This document shows, in pieces, positions 1 through 10,172 of a stretch of DNA of 64,000 bases; the stretch's first letter is position 1, and each line of letters begins with the position of its first letter. The notes under the pieces are model-generated. The model made no database searches, was not told the origin of the DNA, and saw only the letters and a list, made by a program, of their open reading frames with translations. Origin of the DNA: Pachyseris speciosa (Eukaryota; Cnidaria; Anthozoa; Scleractinia; Pachyseridae); contig JAEMWC010000098.1 in NCBI GenBank assembly GCA_016490735.1, forward strand, positions 1,277,501-1,341,500, in the 5' to 3' direction. The position numbers were made by a program, and so were the translations under genes.

Positions 1-913
1 TTATATAATCACTATGGTGGCCATACAATAGGACCAATCATTAGTCCTGTACTAAAGCAATAAACTAGTACTTAGGCCTACACCAAGTTATTAGAGCAAG
101 ATGGCGGCGAAAAATGAACAAAGATGTTGTGAAGTGAAGACAGTATTTTAACACGCAGGGATCCTCGCATGACTGAAGTCGTCACGCTACCGTGTGTTTA
201 TATTACAAGCCGAACTTTTGCCTTTGTTTGGATGAGATGGGAAGGACGAGGATGCATTTTCAGAGGACGAAAACACTGAAATTTGAAAGAGACGAATGTC
301 TTCTTGAAGTTTCGGACCGAACAAATGCGAATTTGTCAATTGTGTTGTCGTCAGGAACCAACGAAAAGTGGCATTTTGGAGCGCGATGGTCGATGTTATA
401 GACATTTGTATGGAAGACGAAGGTAAAATATATTTTTTATACTTTTTTGCTGGGAAGTGCGAAACTTAAATCTGCGAATTCAATTTAGCCGAAACTAATA
501 TCTAAACACGTTACACTTTCAATATGAGATCGAACAAATTGTTTATCTTTGTTGCAGCTCGTGCTATTTATTGTAGAAGTTGTGCCTTCTCACATATCTC
601 TGTAAAATTCTGTTGTTTGTGTTCGTAGTTGTTTTTCTAAGTGTCAATAGCTACTGCGCGTGCGTGAAATTTAATTCTGGCCATGACTCACCAGAAAAAT
701 AATATCTAAGCCCATACGATCAATGAGACATAAGCCTAGTGCACAATGGAAAGGTTGGGTGGAATACCGACGAATATACAACGCCTTTCCTGCATTCTGG
801 TTGGCTGTATTTTCTGCGGCAAGGCGTAGTATTATTCAGAGAGTGTAGTCTACAAGATCCTACTATTTTCTTGGCATAGCCTGATGTCATGACCACTGAT
901 ATTGCCGTCGCGA
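1..913. other. no recognised feature
   Basis: Short open frames of up to about 72 codons occur on both strands, but none carries a recognisable domain and they overlap antisense to each other. I see no gene, RNA or clear transposon boundary here. It lies downstream of the minus-strand UBL exon cluster. Confidence 0.4.
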
Positions 914-1710
914 TTCACCATAATACTGTCTGAGAACATCATGTATACACTAGGAGGTGAAGATGGAAAATTTACAACGAGCAACTTGTGGATAACCCGA
1001 ACACTTCTTACAGTTATTGCGACATACCTTCAGCAGACTCTTGTGCTGGAGGAATCATCTCACAATCAAGCCACAGTCGAAGACGAGCCAGGGAAAAATA
1101 TGACTAACGTTTAGAAAATTATCCGGTTACAAGATATAATTATGTAGATCGACCTTATTTCTAGAAACAGAAGTCTTCTGAGCAATCGTCCAGGGTAATC
1201 TTTCAAATTAATTGCCTTAAAACATTCTACAATTTGTCTAGGATAACTGCCTGGTGTCGTCGTCGTGGTTCACCGTAATACTGTCTGAGAACATCATGCA
1301 TGCACTAGGCTCCAATTGAAAACGGTAAGTTTAACACGAGCAACATGTGGATAACCAGAACACTTCTTACAGTTACCGTAACATACCTCCTCCAGACTCA
1401 GAGCTCGCGGCTGTGGAGCTGCAACTGTCTTTAGTCAGGATTTCTTGTGCTGGAGGATTGACTCCACGTCCGATAACCTTTTCTTCAAAAGCCTTTCATT
1501 TAACGTTTTTGTTACTGATTTTGCTCCTTGGCCCACTTCTTGCGGCTCCTGTGGAGCTTCCAACATCCCAGTAGTTCCTCCTCGTGTACCGGGTCCTACA
1601 ATGGCCTCGACATCAATTCGCAGTCGAAGACGAACTATGTAAAAATATGATGGAGGCGCTATGAAATTCAATATCACAAAACTATCCGGTTGCAAGCCAT
1701 ATATAAAGTT
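914..1710 (-). repeat. direct duplication of a UBL-cluster 3' segment
   Basis: Positions 914-1150 and 1269-1710 are diverged direct copies, both beginning with a shared stretch containing ATACTGTCTGAGAACATCAT on the plus strand. Read on minus, each copy has a short exon-like stretch followed by a splice donor (GTATGT at about 1030 and 1388) and a near-identical intron start. The right copy is longer and carries the terminal coding exon described separately; the left has only about 30 bp between candidate acceptor and donor. The same 'cagtcgaagacg' intron motif also precedes the TRADD-N-like exon near 4965, so all three belong to one exon family. Confidence 0.6.
1435..1595 (-). CDS. candidate terminal coding exon of the UBL cluster
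   Basis: On the minus strand a TAG acceptor at 1598-1596 opens a frame of 2 nt plus 53 codons that ends at a TGA (1437-1435). The entry phase is 1, matching the donor of the seven-UBL exon at 2290, so it can splice directly as the last exon. The peptide is Gly/Glu/Lys-rich (starts GPGTRGGTTG, ends HKKS) with no recognised domain. Its first residues loosely resemble the start of the TRADD-N-like exon (GPTGKTQEPP), suggesting the two share ancestry. A cDNA would be needed to confirm it. Confidence 0.4.
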
Positions 1711-2289
1711 ACCGAATTTCGTGAATTAGAGGTCCACGGAGCATGTAATCGTCTAGGGAAACCCTTTAAAGTTATTTTTTACTAATTTTCGCGCAAACTT
1801 AATTTCGCTAAATGAAACGGCTATATTTCGCGGGACTTTAATTTCGCGATTTGGAAAATCTTAAAAGAAACTTAATTTCGCGAAAGTTGTCAAAATACTG
1901 ATCTGCATTAACCAACAGTAGGTAATGTCGGAATTGGCACGACTGATTTTAATTTTCCATAACAATAGTTTGTAATGACACAGAACAAAACTGTAATGGT
2001 AGACCTGTGACACTAGGTCACGTGTTCAAAAAGTAATGTGCTTTTGCTGGGGAGCGGGGATTAAACCGTGTTTGTCTGTAGTTATTTGTACTCCTTTCGT
2101 CATTGCTTAGAGGCCCTAACGTTAAATGGTGTCAGAAGAAAACGATTAAACTTCACAGCAAGACATCTCGCAGATTTGGGACGAAGGGCATCACTGCTTC
2201 CACTTTAATTTCCCTCAAGAAAGTTGGAGTTGCGAAGAAGTTAAGATTTAGTCATTAGCGGATCGAAAAAATAACGTAGAGTGGCCTAC
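1711..2289. other. intron or intergenic, with TTTCGCG-type repeat
   Basis: No coding sequence was recognised. At 1780-1880 the motif AATTTCGCG recurs several times in an AT-rich context, resembling a degenerate MITE end. If the UBL gene model is right, this is the intron between the seven-UBL exon and the terminal exon. Confidence 0.35.
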
Positions 2290-3972
2290 CTCCAGGATCG
2301 ACAACACGTAGGGTTGACCTGTTTGGGATGCTGTAGTCACTCAAAGTGAAGCTGTCTTCGAGCTCTTCTTCACCAAACAAGACACTTTGTTGATTTGGCG
2401 GAATCCCTGCTTTGACGTGAATTCCGTCCTTCACATCCTTGATGGTTTCGCTTGATCTGATTTTCAAATTGATCGTTTGTTTAGTCAGAGTCTCCACATA
2501 AATTTGCATTTCTGAAATCAAGTACAGAGTTGATTCTTCCCAAATGCTGCAATCACGCAAGGTGCAAGAATTTCGCAGCTCTCTCCCAGCAAAAATGAGA
2601 CACTGTTCGTCAACCAAAGTTCCGTCTTTGTCCTGAACTTTCGATTTCACAACGTTGATAGGATTATTAGCTTCAACCTCCAAATATATCGCGTTTGTAG
2701 TCTGCATCTTTGCAAGGATTTGCAATCCACTCTCGAGTCTCAGAACCATATGTTGTCTCAAGTCATCATTCTGCATGTCGTAGTCCCTCAGTGTGTATCG
2801 ATCGTTCATCGTCCTTCCACCCAAACTAAGCTGTTGTTGGGCTGTCGGAATTCCTATCTTGTTGTGAATTTGTCTCTTCATGCACAAAACAGAATCACTT
2901 GGTTTGGCTGGTAGCATGATTACCTTTCCAGTAAGCTTTTTCACGAAGACGTGCATACCAGTTCGAATTCTTAAGCGAAGGTGAAGAACTGATCCATCAT
3001 GAACATCGCAATGACCGAGAGAGAGTTTGTCTTCCAGACACATGCCAGCAAAGATGAGACATTGTTGGTCAGCTGCAATTCCTTCCTTGGTCTGAATATG
3101 CACCTTCACACTCTGTACAATATCATTTGTTTGCACCTCTAACGCGATCGTCTTTCCAGATGGCATCTTTACGAAGATCTGCATGGGTTCAGGGCATCTT
3201 AAATCCAAGACTGACCAGTTCTGGATGTTGTAGTCCTTCAAAGTCGACCCATTTTGGAGTTCTCTATCTTTAAACATGAGACACTGCTGTTCTGAAGGGA
3301 TACCTTCTTTGTCTTGAATTTTCTTTTTCGTCTTCTCGATGGAATCACCAGGTTTTACTTCTAATACGACACTTTCACCGGCTCTTTTTCCCGTGACCAT
3401 TCTTACTGACACTTCCATCGGGTAATCCCTGGGACAAATACGTTGAACCAAGAATAGAGTGCATCCATATTGAATGTTGTAATCCTTCAGGGTGCAGTTG
3501 CCTTCCAGCTTCCTCCCATCATAAACAAGACGCTGTGCTTCGGGTGGAATCCCTTCCTTGTAATAAATTCTCATCTTGACATCCTCAATAGAGTCACATG
3601 GTTTGACTTTGAACTTTATTTCCTTTTCGGACGTCTTCTTTACAGAAATTTCAATGAGGGCATTTCTATCCCCAACTCTTAAAACCAGTTGAAGGGTTGA
3701 TCCATTTTGAGTGCTGTAGTCACCTAAAGTCCTCTCGTCCTTCAGCTTCTCGCGACTAGAGGGAGAAACGAGACGTTGAGTGTCTGCTGGAATCCCTTCC
3801 TTCGCTTCAATCTTTCTTTTAATACTCGCAATGGAATCGCTTGGACGAACTTTTAATGGGATCGTTTTTCCTGCCATTATCTTTATGAAGATTTCCATGA
3901 CACTGCTAGGTAAACTGCCTTTGGCGCGTGTAACAGATCCTGCGCTACTTGTTGCTTGCCGTGTAAAACCCC
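2290..3972 (-). CDS. large exon encoding seven divergent ubiquitin-like domains
   Basis: A single 1,683-bp minus-strand exon runs between a pyrimidine-rich acceptor (TTGTTTTCAG, ending at 3973) and a GTAGGC donor (2289-2288). It encodes about 561 residues with seven consecutive ubiquitin-fold repeats of roughly 76-80 residues, starting near 33, 112, 192, 271, 347, 424 and 496 of the open frame. Each keeps ubiquitin landmarks: an initial beta strand such as MEIFIK or MQIFVK, the I..VK..I helix, KEGIP..QQ, and TL.DY.I...STL. None ends in Gly-Gly at a free C terminus, so by the known chemistry of ubiquitin they should not be conjugated or processed as monomers; a scaffold or binding role is inference. 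The open frame continues 5' to an in-exon Met, but the acceptor and phase show this is an internal exon. Both ends are phase 1. Confidence 0.85.
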
Positions 3973-4281
3973 CTGAAAACAATATCGAGTGCAATCAAAA
4001 CGAATCGTATTAATTCGAATAAAACTCCTCTTTATGTTAATGGCTCCCTGCTTTCGTTCATAACCATGTAACGAGTCCTGAGACATCCCTTCAAATGATC
4101 CTCCATCATCTTAAAATGCCATGTGAGATTCTTAAATTTTGGATGTTTGTTTTAATATAATTTAAACTTTTAGATTTTTGCAGGCACTGTCTTGATACAC
4201 GCAGACCTCGCTATAACATCTATTAGCAAGAACTACGACCACTGACAGCCAACGTGGAATAAACAACGAATAAAATTTCAG

Positions 4282-4333
4282 GACTGCAATACAAAAAATC
4301 TTATTACCCAATAAGATTTTTTGTATTGCAGTC
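4282..4333. repeat. perfect 24-bp inverted repeat (hairpin)
   Basis: Two 24-bp arms (starting GACTGCAATACAAAAAATC) are exact reverse complements separated by a 4-base loop, ACCC. It lies in the intron between the TRADD-N-like exon and the seven-UBL exon. The transcribed intron would form a long perfect hairpin. It looks like a very recent small foldback or a selected structure; I cannot tell which. Confidence 0.85.
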
Positions 4334-4464
4334 GAGTAAGTAGCAGCGTTTCTTGCTATGCTTTCACACAGATACTTTAAAAGTCAGGGTAATTGTGAAA
4401 CGTAAGAGGTAAAAGAACATTAAGTGAAAATTACTGAGCATAAAAATGTGATATTCCTTCATAC

Positions 4465-4944
4465 CTTGACTTTCCAAATACGTTCGACAAGATCTGTACT
4501 CTTCTTCCATAATAGCGGTGGCGAGTTTCACTTCGATGGAACCAAACGTCTTCAGAATGTCCTCAGTCACAAGAAATTTCTGTGCCAATTCATTTAAGTG
4601 GCCTTTAATATAGTCTTCCCACAGCTTATCAAGATTCCGCAGAGAGCTACATTGCAGTGTAATGACCAGGCTTCCTTTGGCGTCAACAAGCAGCACGTTG
4701 TGTTTATCTCTCAGGTATTTTAAAAAGCCATTCAACCGCTTTGGTTTGGAAGGGTCTGCTGGCTGGAAGAACATGAAAGCAATGAATTTTAGAAGGTCTT
4801 CTGGGAGTGAAGTGCCTTCGCTCTCTACATCTTTGGAAGCCGGGATGACCGCTTGTGCCCCAGTCAAGTTTGCTGGTGAGAAGGCCATGCTTTGCGCCAT
4901 TGCCGGAGGCTCCTGTGTCTTTCCTGTTGGTCCCCTTCTGTGCT
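4465..4944 (-). CDS. exon encoding a TRADD N-terminal-like domain
   Basis: This 480-bp minus-strand exon lies between an acceptor (GTGGCAG, AG at 4946-4945) and a donor (GTATGA at 4464-4463), both phase 1. It encodes about 160 residues. The distinctive block is LLVDAKGSLVITLQCSSL, then a helix with LWEDYIKGHLN, LVTEDIL and MEEEYRSC. This order of strand and helix resembles the TRADD N-terminal fold that recurs in many cnidarian immune-type proteins. Identification is by eye from remembered family features, not by search. The exon sits between UBL exons on the same strand with compatible phases, so a UBL-TRADD-N fusion is predicted. Beyond the donor the frame runs into hydrophobic intron sequence that should be ignored. 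Confidence 0.55.
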
Positions 4945-4965
4945 CTGCCACATAACCAATCCACA

Positions 4966-5500
4966 GTCGAAGACAACCTGGCGAAAAAACCGGGAGAAAT
5001 CATGAGAAGTAGAAACTACGAGGCTATTCCTATATGATGGCCAGTGGTAAAATCAGAGATAATGCTCTGTTTCACTGGCAGGAGCTCCTATACGAAACCC
5101 TACTTATGGTAAAAGCCAAAATTGCACAAGAAAAAAAAAAAAAAGAAAGCAGACATTCATGACCACACAATATCAAAATCTGTGTATCTTTGAAGCCAGT
5201 ATGTTTGATGATTTTGTATCATGTCTTTCCTTGTGTTGTCTTGACCATCGTGGGATTCCGGCACAAATTTTACTCCTTCTGTTTCGTCTGCCACTGACCC
5301 ATTTGCTTTTCTGTGTTGGGTGGCATAATCTTACCTTAAGCAAATTCAGTGTTTAATCTCATAAACATCTCCATGAAATGAACACAAATACGTCACTGAG
5401 TTGGCAATGTTTACGAACATGACCATGTAACAGTACGTAAACAAAAAGAATAGGTGTACAATATCCTGACCGAGAAAATGATTTTAAATGTCACACCTAC
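4966..5500. other. intron, no feature seen
   Basis: This separates the TRADD-N-like exon from the next UBL exon. It contains a short poly-A stretch near 5130-5145 and no recognisable coding sequence. Confidence 0.35.
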
Positions 5501-6361
5501 CTCCAGTGTAAACTTCACGCAGGATTGATTCTTTCTGAATGCCGTATCGATGGAGAGTCATGCTGTCATTGAGTCGCTTGCCATTGTAAGAAAGGGCAGG
5601 AAGCAAACCAGAGGGAGACTCGTCCACTTGGTTAATTTTTTCCTTAACCATTCTCACAGTGTCCCTCGGTTCAACATCCAAGACGATCGTGATTCCAGCC
5701 AGCATCTTGACAGATATCTGCATGTGAACGGGTATTGGAATCAAGGTTACTGTTGATTCGTTTTCAATGTTGTACTGAATCAGAGTCCGGTTCTCTTTGA
5801 GTCGATTGCCATTAAACATGAGACTTTGTTGGTATGAAGGAATCCCTTCTTTGATGTCAATTTCGTTTATTAGGTCCTTGATGGAAGCGGTTGGTTTGAG
5901 CTTCAAGGTGATCGTTTTGTCAGTACCCATTTTTACGTGAACTTTTATTTCCGGTTTCCTCCTGTAATCACGCAAGGTGCAACTGTTTTCGAGCTCTCTA
6001 TGCGTTCTCATTCGCATCGTGGGTGTAGTTCCTGTAAACATTTCCACTGGTTTAACCTCATGCTTTAGAAACAGGAGTAGAGTTGATCCCTTTTCAATGC
6101 TGAAGTTTCTCAGAAAGAGATTGTTTTCCAATTCCTTCCCACTCGTAGCAGAGAAGAGAAGTTGCTGTTCTGGCGGAATTCCCTCCTGCCAATGAATTTT
6201 CATTTTGACATTTTTAACAGAATCTCTTTCTTTAACTTCCAAGGTGATCATTTTTCCACTTGGAAATTCTATGAAGATTTGCATAAAACCACGTGAAGCG
6301 GATCTCGACCTGCTGTTTGGGGTGTGAAAGTGTGGTGAAACGTCTGCTACATTAACACAAG
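5501..6361 (-). CDS. exon with four ubiquitin-like repeats (tandem copy 1)
   Basis: An 861-bp minus-strand exon runs from acceptor TTGTTTTAG (6363-6362) to donor GTAGGTGT (5500-5499), phase 1 at both ends. An alternative acceptor 18 bp downstream (GTAGCAG) keeps the same phase. It encodes a full UBL (MQIFIEFPSGK...), a collapsed second repeat that keeps only the ELENSCTLRDY end, a full third (EIKVHVKMGTDK...) and a fourth (MQISVKMLAG...). No repeat ends in Gly-Gly. About 1.17 kb from 5645 upward is nearly identical to 13011-14188, showing recent tandem duplication of exon plus intron. The last repeat (5501-5645) differs from the copy, so the breakpoint or a conversion edge lies inside the exon. 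Confidence 0.8.
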
Positions 6362-6820
6362 CTAAAACAACAATAAGCAAAACATTAAAACAGGAAGAGG
6401 ATGTAACTTAAATTTTCTCCCAACCCCTGACAAGAGGACTACTCACAGGCAAACCTGAATGCTGTGTTATCTTTTGTCGCTGATTAGTTGACTTTGTTGA
6501 GGTGGTCCCAGCTACAGTAGCGTCCCTCGTATGGATATCCTTAACATTACATTTTGAACCAAAACCTTAAACTTAGCTTACTACCACTTGCAGCCAGTCT
6601 GCACCCCCAGATCTGAGCTGTACGTGCTGATTCACCCACGTCCTTGTTGTTACTTGACACTTATACTTTAAGTCAGGCCTTTCTAGTTTAGGAGAAATCT
6701 CTTTAGTGTGGTTATACATACTCTTGCAGATTGAGCGATATAGGTCCCTTCGTTGCTGTTGCTAGTGTTTGGCTCAACCATGTTACAAGAAAGAAAAGGA
6801 ATGAGCCAGCAATGAGGAAA
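6362..6820. other. duplicated intron sequence upstream of UBL exon copy 1
   Basis: This is nearly identical to 13729-14188. It ends at 6820, where the 6-kb foldback element begins; the last 8 bases TGAGGAAA are its left target duplication. Confidence 0.7.
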
Positions 6821-8046
6821 GTAGTATATCATGGTCAGAATTAACCCCCTTTCTGCGTTCCCTTTGCGTTCCGTTTGGATTCCCTCGCCAAAAATGCGTT
6901 CCTCCTTACTAGTTGAGTGCCTAGGTAAAAATGCGTTCCTCCATACTAATTATGTGTCTAGTCACTGCCTTCCTGCATACTAATGAGCGTCACTCTAGTA
7001 CAATGAAAACAATAAACTTGCCAAGGCTTGTTCGTTAATAGTTAACACGGATTGGTGTATTCCAAACTCTATTATGTGTTCAAAATAAAATTTCTTGGTA
7101 GCATCACTCTTGCGATCCATTTGCTGGGAAAAAAAGTCTAACTGTCACCAATATTTTTTCAGACATTGCTCCAAACATGCAAGTCAAATCAAGCGCTAAT
7201 GTTGTAACTTAGTTGAAAGCAATAAAATACAGGAACTTATTTGTTGTGTGGCAACAAAACTGATCCATCTATTCGGAAAACCGCTTGGCTCTGACTGTTC
7301 TTTTATTAAGCGGTAGTTCCATTCACACAACCAAAACACACACATGACAGAAATTTTAACCGAAAACTGCGTTCTCTTCTATCTCAATACTGAAAACCCC
7401 AATACTATCTGACCTCTCAGCTTTGGCGATGAGAGATGTGAGAGAGAAAATAAATTCTTAGCTAACTTTTTTCGTTTTCCGCTCCGTTAGTCACGCACGC
7501 GTTATGCAAAAGGGATCTTAGCTCTTCTCTCAACCCTATATTTGCATACAAACTCTAAAGTAAAAAAGCCCATGGGAGAACCTTCTACCATTCAACAACG
7601 ACAATAGACGGCTTAAGTTGTTTGGAACGATCAGTATATAAACACGCGACTAATATGAATTACACGTTTCTTGAGTGACAAACATAAACTTCATTGCCTT
7701 TTCTGAGCGAATGCAAAAACAATACAGAAAGTGATTTTAAATGAATAAAAATACATTTATTCACAACGAAAGCTCCAACAACTACGAAATGCTTAGCACA
7801 AAATATCAGGAAATTAGGATGCAATCAATCGTCTTTATCTTCGCTCGGAGGATAATCACTCTTCTTAAAAGTTTCTGAATCGATGTGTTGCACTGCATGA
7901 CAATCAGAAGGTTTTGGAACAACAAGTTTCTTGAATCATTATTAGCGAATACAGAAAGATTAAATACACAATGAATAAAAATCAATCAAGTTTCTCTACA
8001 CTGCAAAAGCATTTAAACTTTCGCTCGCCGTATATTTTCTAGTAAA

Positions 8047-8450
8047 GTGATATCAAAGATTTCCCTCCTCCTCCTCCTAAATTTTATTATTTTCCCTCCT
8101 CCTCCTCCTCCTCCTCAATTCTATTGTTTTCTCTCTTCCTCCTCCTGCTCCTCCTCAATTCTATTGTTTTCTCTCCTCCTCCTCCTCCTCCTCAATTCTA
8201 TTGTTTTCTCTCCTCCTCCTCCTCCTCCTCAATTCTATTGTTTTCCCTCCTCCTCCTCTTCAATTCTATTGTTTTCCCTCCTCCTCCTCAATTCTATTGT
8301 TTTCCTTCCTCCTCCTCCTCCTCCTCCTCAATTCTATTGTTTTCCTTCCGCCTCCTCCTCCTCCTCCTCAATTCTATTATTTTCCTTCCTCCCCCTCCTC
8401 CTGCTCCATCACCACAATTCTATTGTTTTCCACCACCACTGCCACCGCCA
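8047..8450. repeat. CTC-rich minisatellite inside family A copy 1
   Basis: Units of roughly 27-33 bp alternate runs of (CTC)n with a constant TCAATTCTATTGTTTTC core. An inverted counterpart occurs at 9592-9660 in the opposite arm. A second, smaller inverted pair (8412-8450 against 8522-8590, with ACAATTCTATTGTTTTCCAC) lies next to it. The open frames read through these units are low-complexity Leu/Ser/Pro strings and are not genes. Confidence 0.85.
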
Positions 8451-8620
8451 CCACCAAAATCGATATAAAGCCACATACAAGAGAAACTATGTCATTCGAG
8501 TATGGGAAAGTGGTAGAAGAATAGAATTGTGGCGGTGGCGGTGGCGATGGCGGTGGTGGTGGTGGTGGAAAACAATAGAATTGTGGTGATGGAGCAGGAG
8601 GAGGGGGAGGAGGGAAAATA

Positions 8621-9591
8621 GGGACTTTAAGCAAATCACTACGACAACCTATGCTACGGCGGCCGGAAGTAAAAAAGCCCAGAAATGAAGCAGTGCGCAT
8701 GCTTGGAAATGAGTTTTCGCCGTAGCGCCAGATCCTGCAACGTGAAGAACTGCCTTCTGGCGTAGTCGCGACAACGTGAGTATAAAAGTCGACTCTCCTC
8801 CTATTCTTTGCGGTCACTAGTTTTAAAAACTAACATAGATTGTTTTTCACTTTATCAAGAAAGTACTTGAAGCTTCTGGTTTTCCAGTAAATACGTTTTC
8901 CTGCGTTTTCTCGTAAAAGATTTCTATCGCCAGCAGAGTGTGCCATGCATAAATATGGCCGCGGAAATACTGCCAGAAAAAACAAAGGCTAGACGAAAAC
9001 CGTAAGTACGACTGTTAGCAATAAAGCTAATGAAATGTCACTGAAGGTTGTTTACGCAAGAATAAAATATCTAACACGTTGAATTTGTTGATTTCTTGTT
9101 AAATACGGCACATTAGAAGAAAAATCACTTGATGCGAACTCCGATCTTCAATTGTAGTTTTCTGTTTTGTGTAGAAATCGCCCTCCGATGATGTTTTCTA
9201 TTAATATTCTTCTTGGCAAACGAAAGATTGGAATTTAAGTACAGAAATTCTTGCACAAAGTCTCTCTCAAAAGAAGGAAATTGGTTTCTATTTTCAGTGT
9301 TTTTGGTTCGTTCTAGATAATCTCGTCCGCTGTGGCAAATTAAGTTTTACAGTCTAAAGCAGTACTGAATTCTTCGTCTGAAGTGAAGCCCATATTTTTC
9401 TTTCATGTGACAACTACGTTGTTTTATGTATTCGCTTCTCCAAAGGAGGTCATAACAGCGAAAGCAAGTGAGCCGTAGTGACTGCTTGCTTAAAGTTGAA
9501 ATTTGGAGGGCTACGGTGACGTACTCTCCCGAGGACTCCGCATCCACGACCGCCGTAGTAGAGGTCGCCGTAGCGATTTGCTTAAAGTCCC
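8621..9591. mobile_element. 0.97-kb TIR element nested in family A copy 1
   Basis: Imperfect terminal inverted repeats of about 45 bp begin GGGACTTTAAGCAAATC at both ends. It sits in the GGAAAATAATAGAATTG minisatellite context; comparison with intact units gives a short AT-rich target duplication (AATA or similar, ambiguous). Inside, on plus, is TATAAAA at 8781-8787, then ATG at 8955 opening a short basic peptide (MAAEILPEKTKARRK), closed by a consensus donor GTAAGTA at 9002. This looks like the retained promoter and first exon of a larger transposon whose remaining exons were deleted. Confidence 0.7.
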
Positions 9592-10172
9592 TAATAATAG
9601 AATTGAGGAGGAGGAGGAGGAGGAGGGAAAATAATAAAATTTAGGAGGAGGAGGAGGGAAATCTTTGATATCACTTTACTAGAAAATATACGGCGAGGGA
9701 AAGTTTAAATGCTTTTGCAGTATAGAGAAACTTGATTGATTTTTATTCATTGTGTATTTTAATCTTTCTGTATTCGCTAATAATGATTCAAGAAACGTGT
9801 TGTTCCAAAACCTTCTGATTGTCATGCAGTGCAACACATCGATTCAGAAACTTTTAAGAAGAGTGATTATCCTCCGAGCGAAGATGAAGACGATTGATTG
9901 CATCCTAATTTCCTGATATTTTGTGCTAAGCATTTCGTAGTTGTTGGAGCTTTCGTTGTGAATAAATGTATTTTTATTCATTTAAAATCACTTTCTGTAT
10001 TGTTTTTGCATTCGCTGAGAAAAGGCAATGAAGTTTACGTTTGTCACTCAAGAAACGTGTAATTTATATTAGTCGCGTGTTTATATACTGATCGTTCCAA
10101 ACAACTTAAGCCGTCTATTGTCGTTGTTGAATGGTAGAAGGTTCTCCCATGGGCTTTTTTACTTTAGAGTTT

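Noticed and set aside
4704..5003. Alternative-frame 99-codon reading over the TRADD-N-like exon
   Set aside because: A shadow frame; the other frame keeps matched splice phases and the conserved GSLVITLQC block.
8047..8817. Open frames of 107-180 codons rich in Leu/Ser/Pro
   Set aside because: They are read-throughs of the CTC minisatellite and its inverted copy, open on both strands, with no domain or codon bias.
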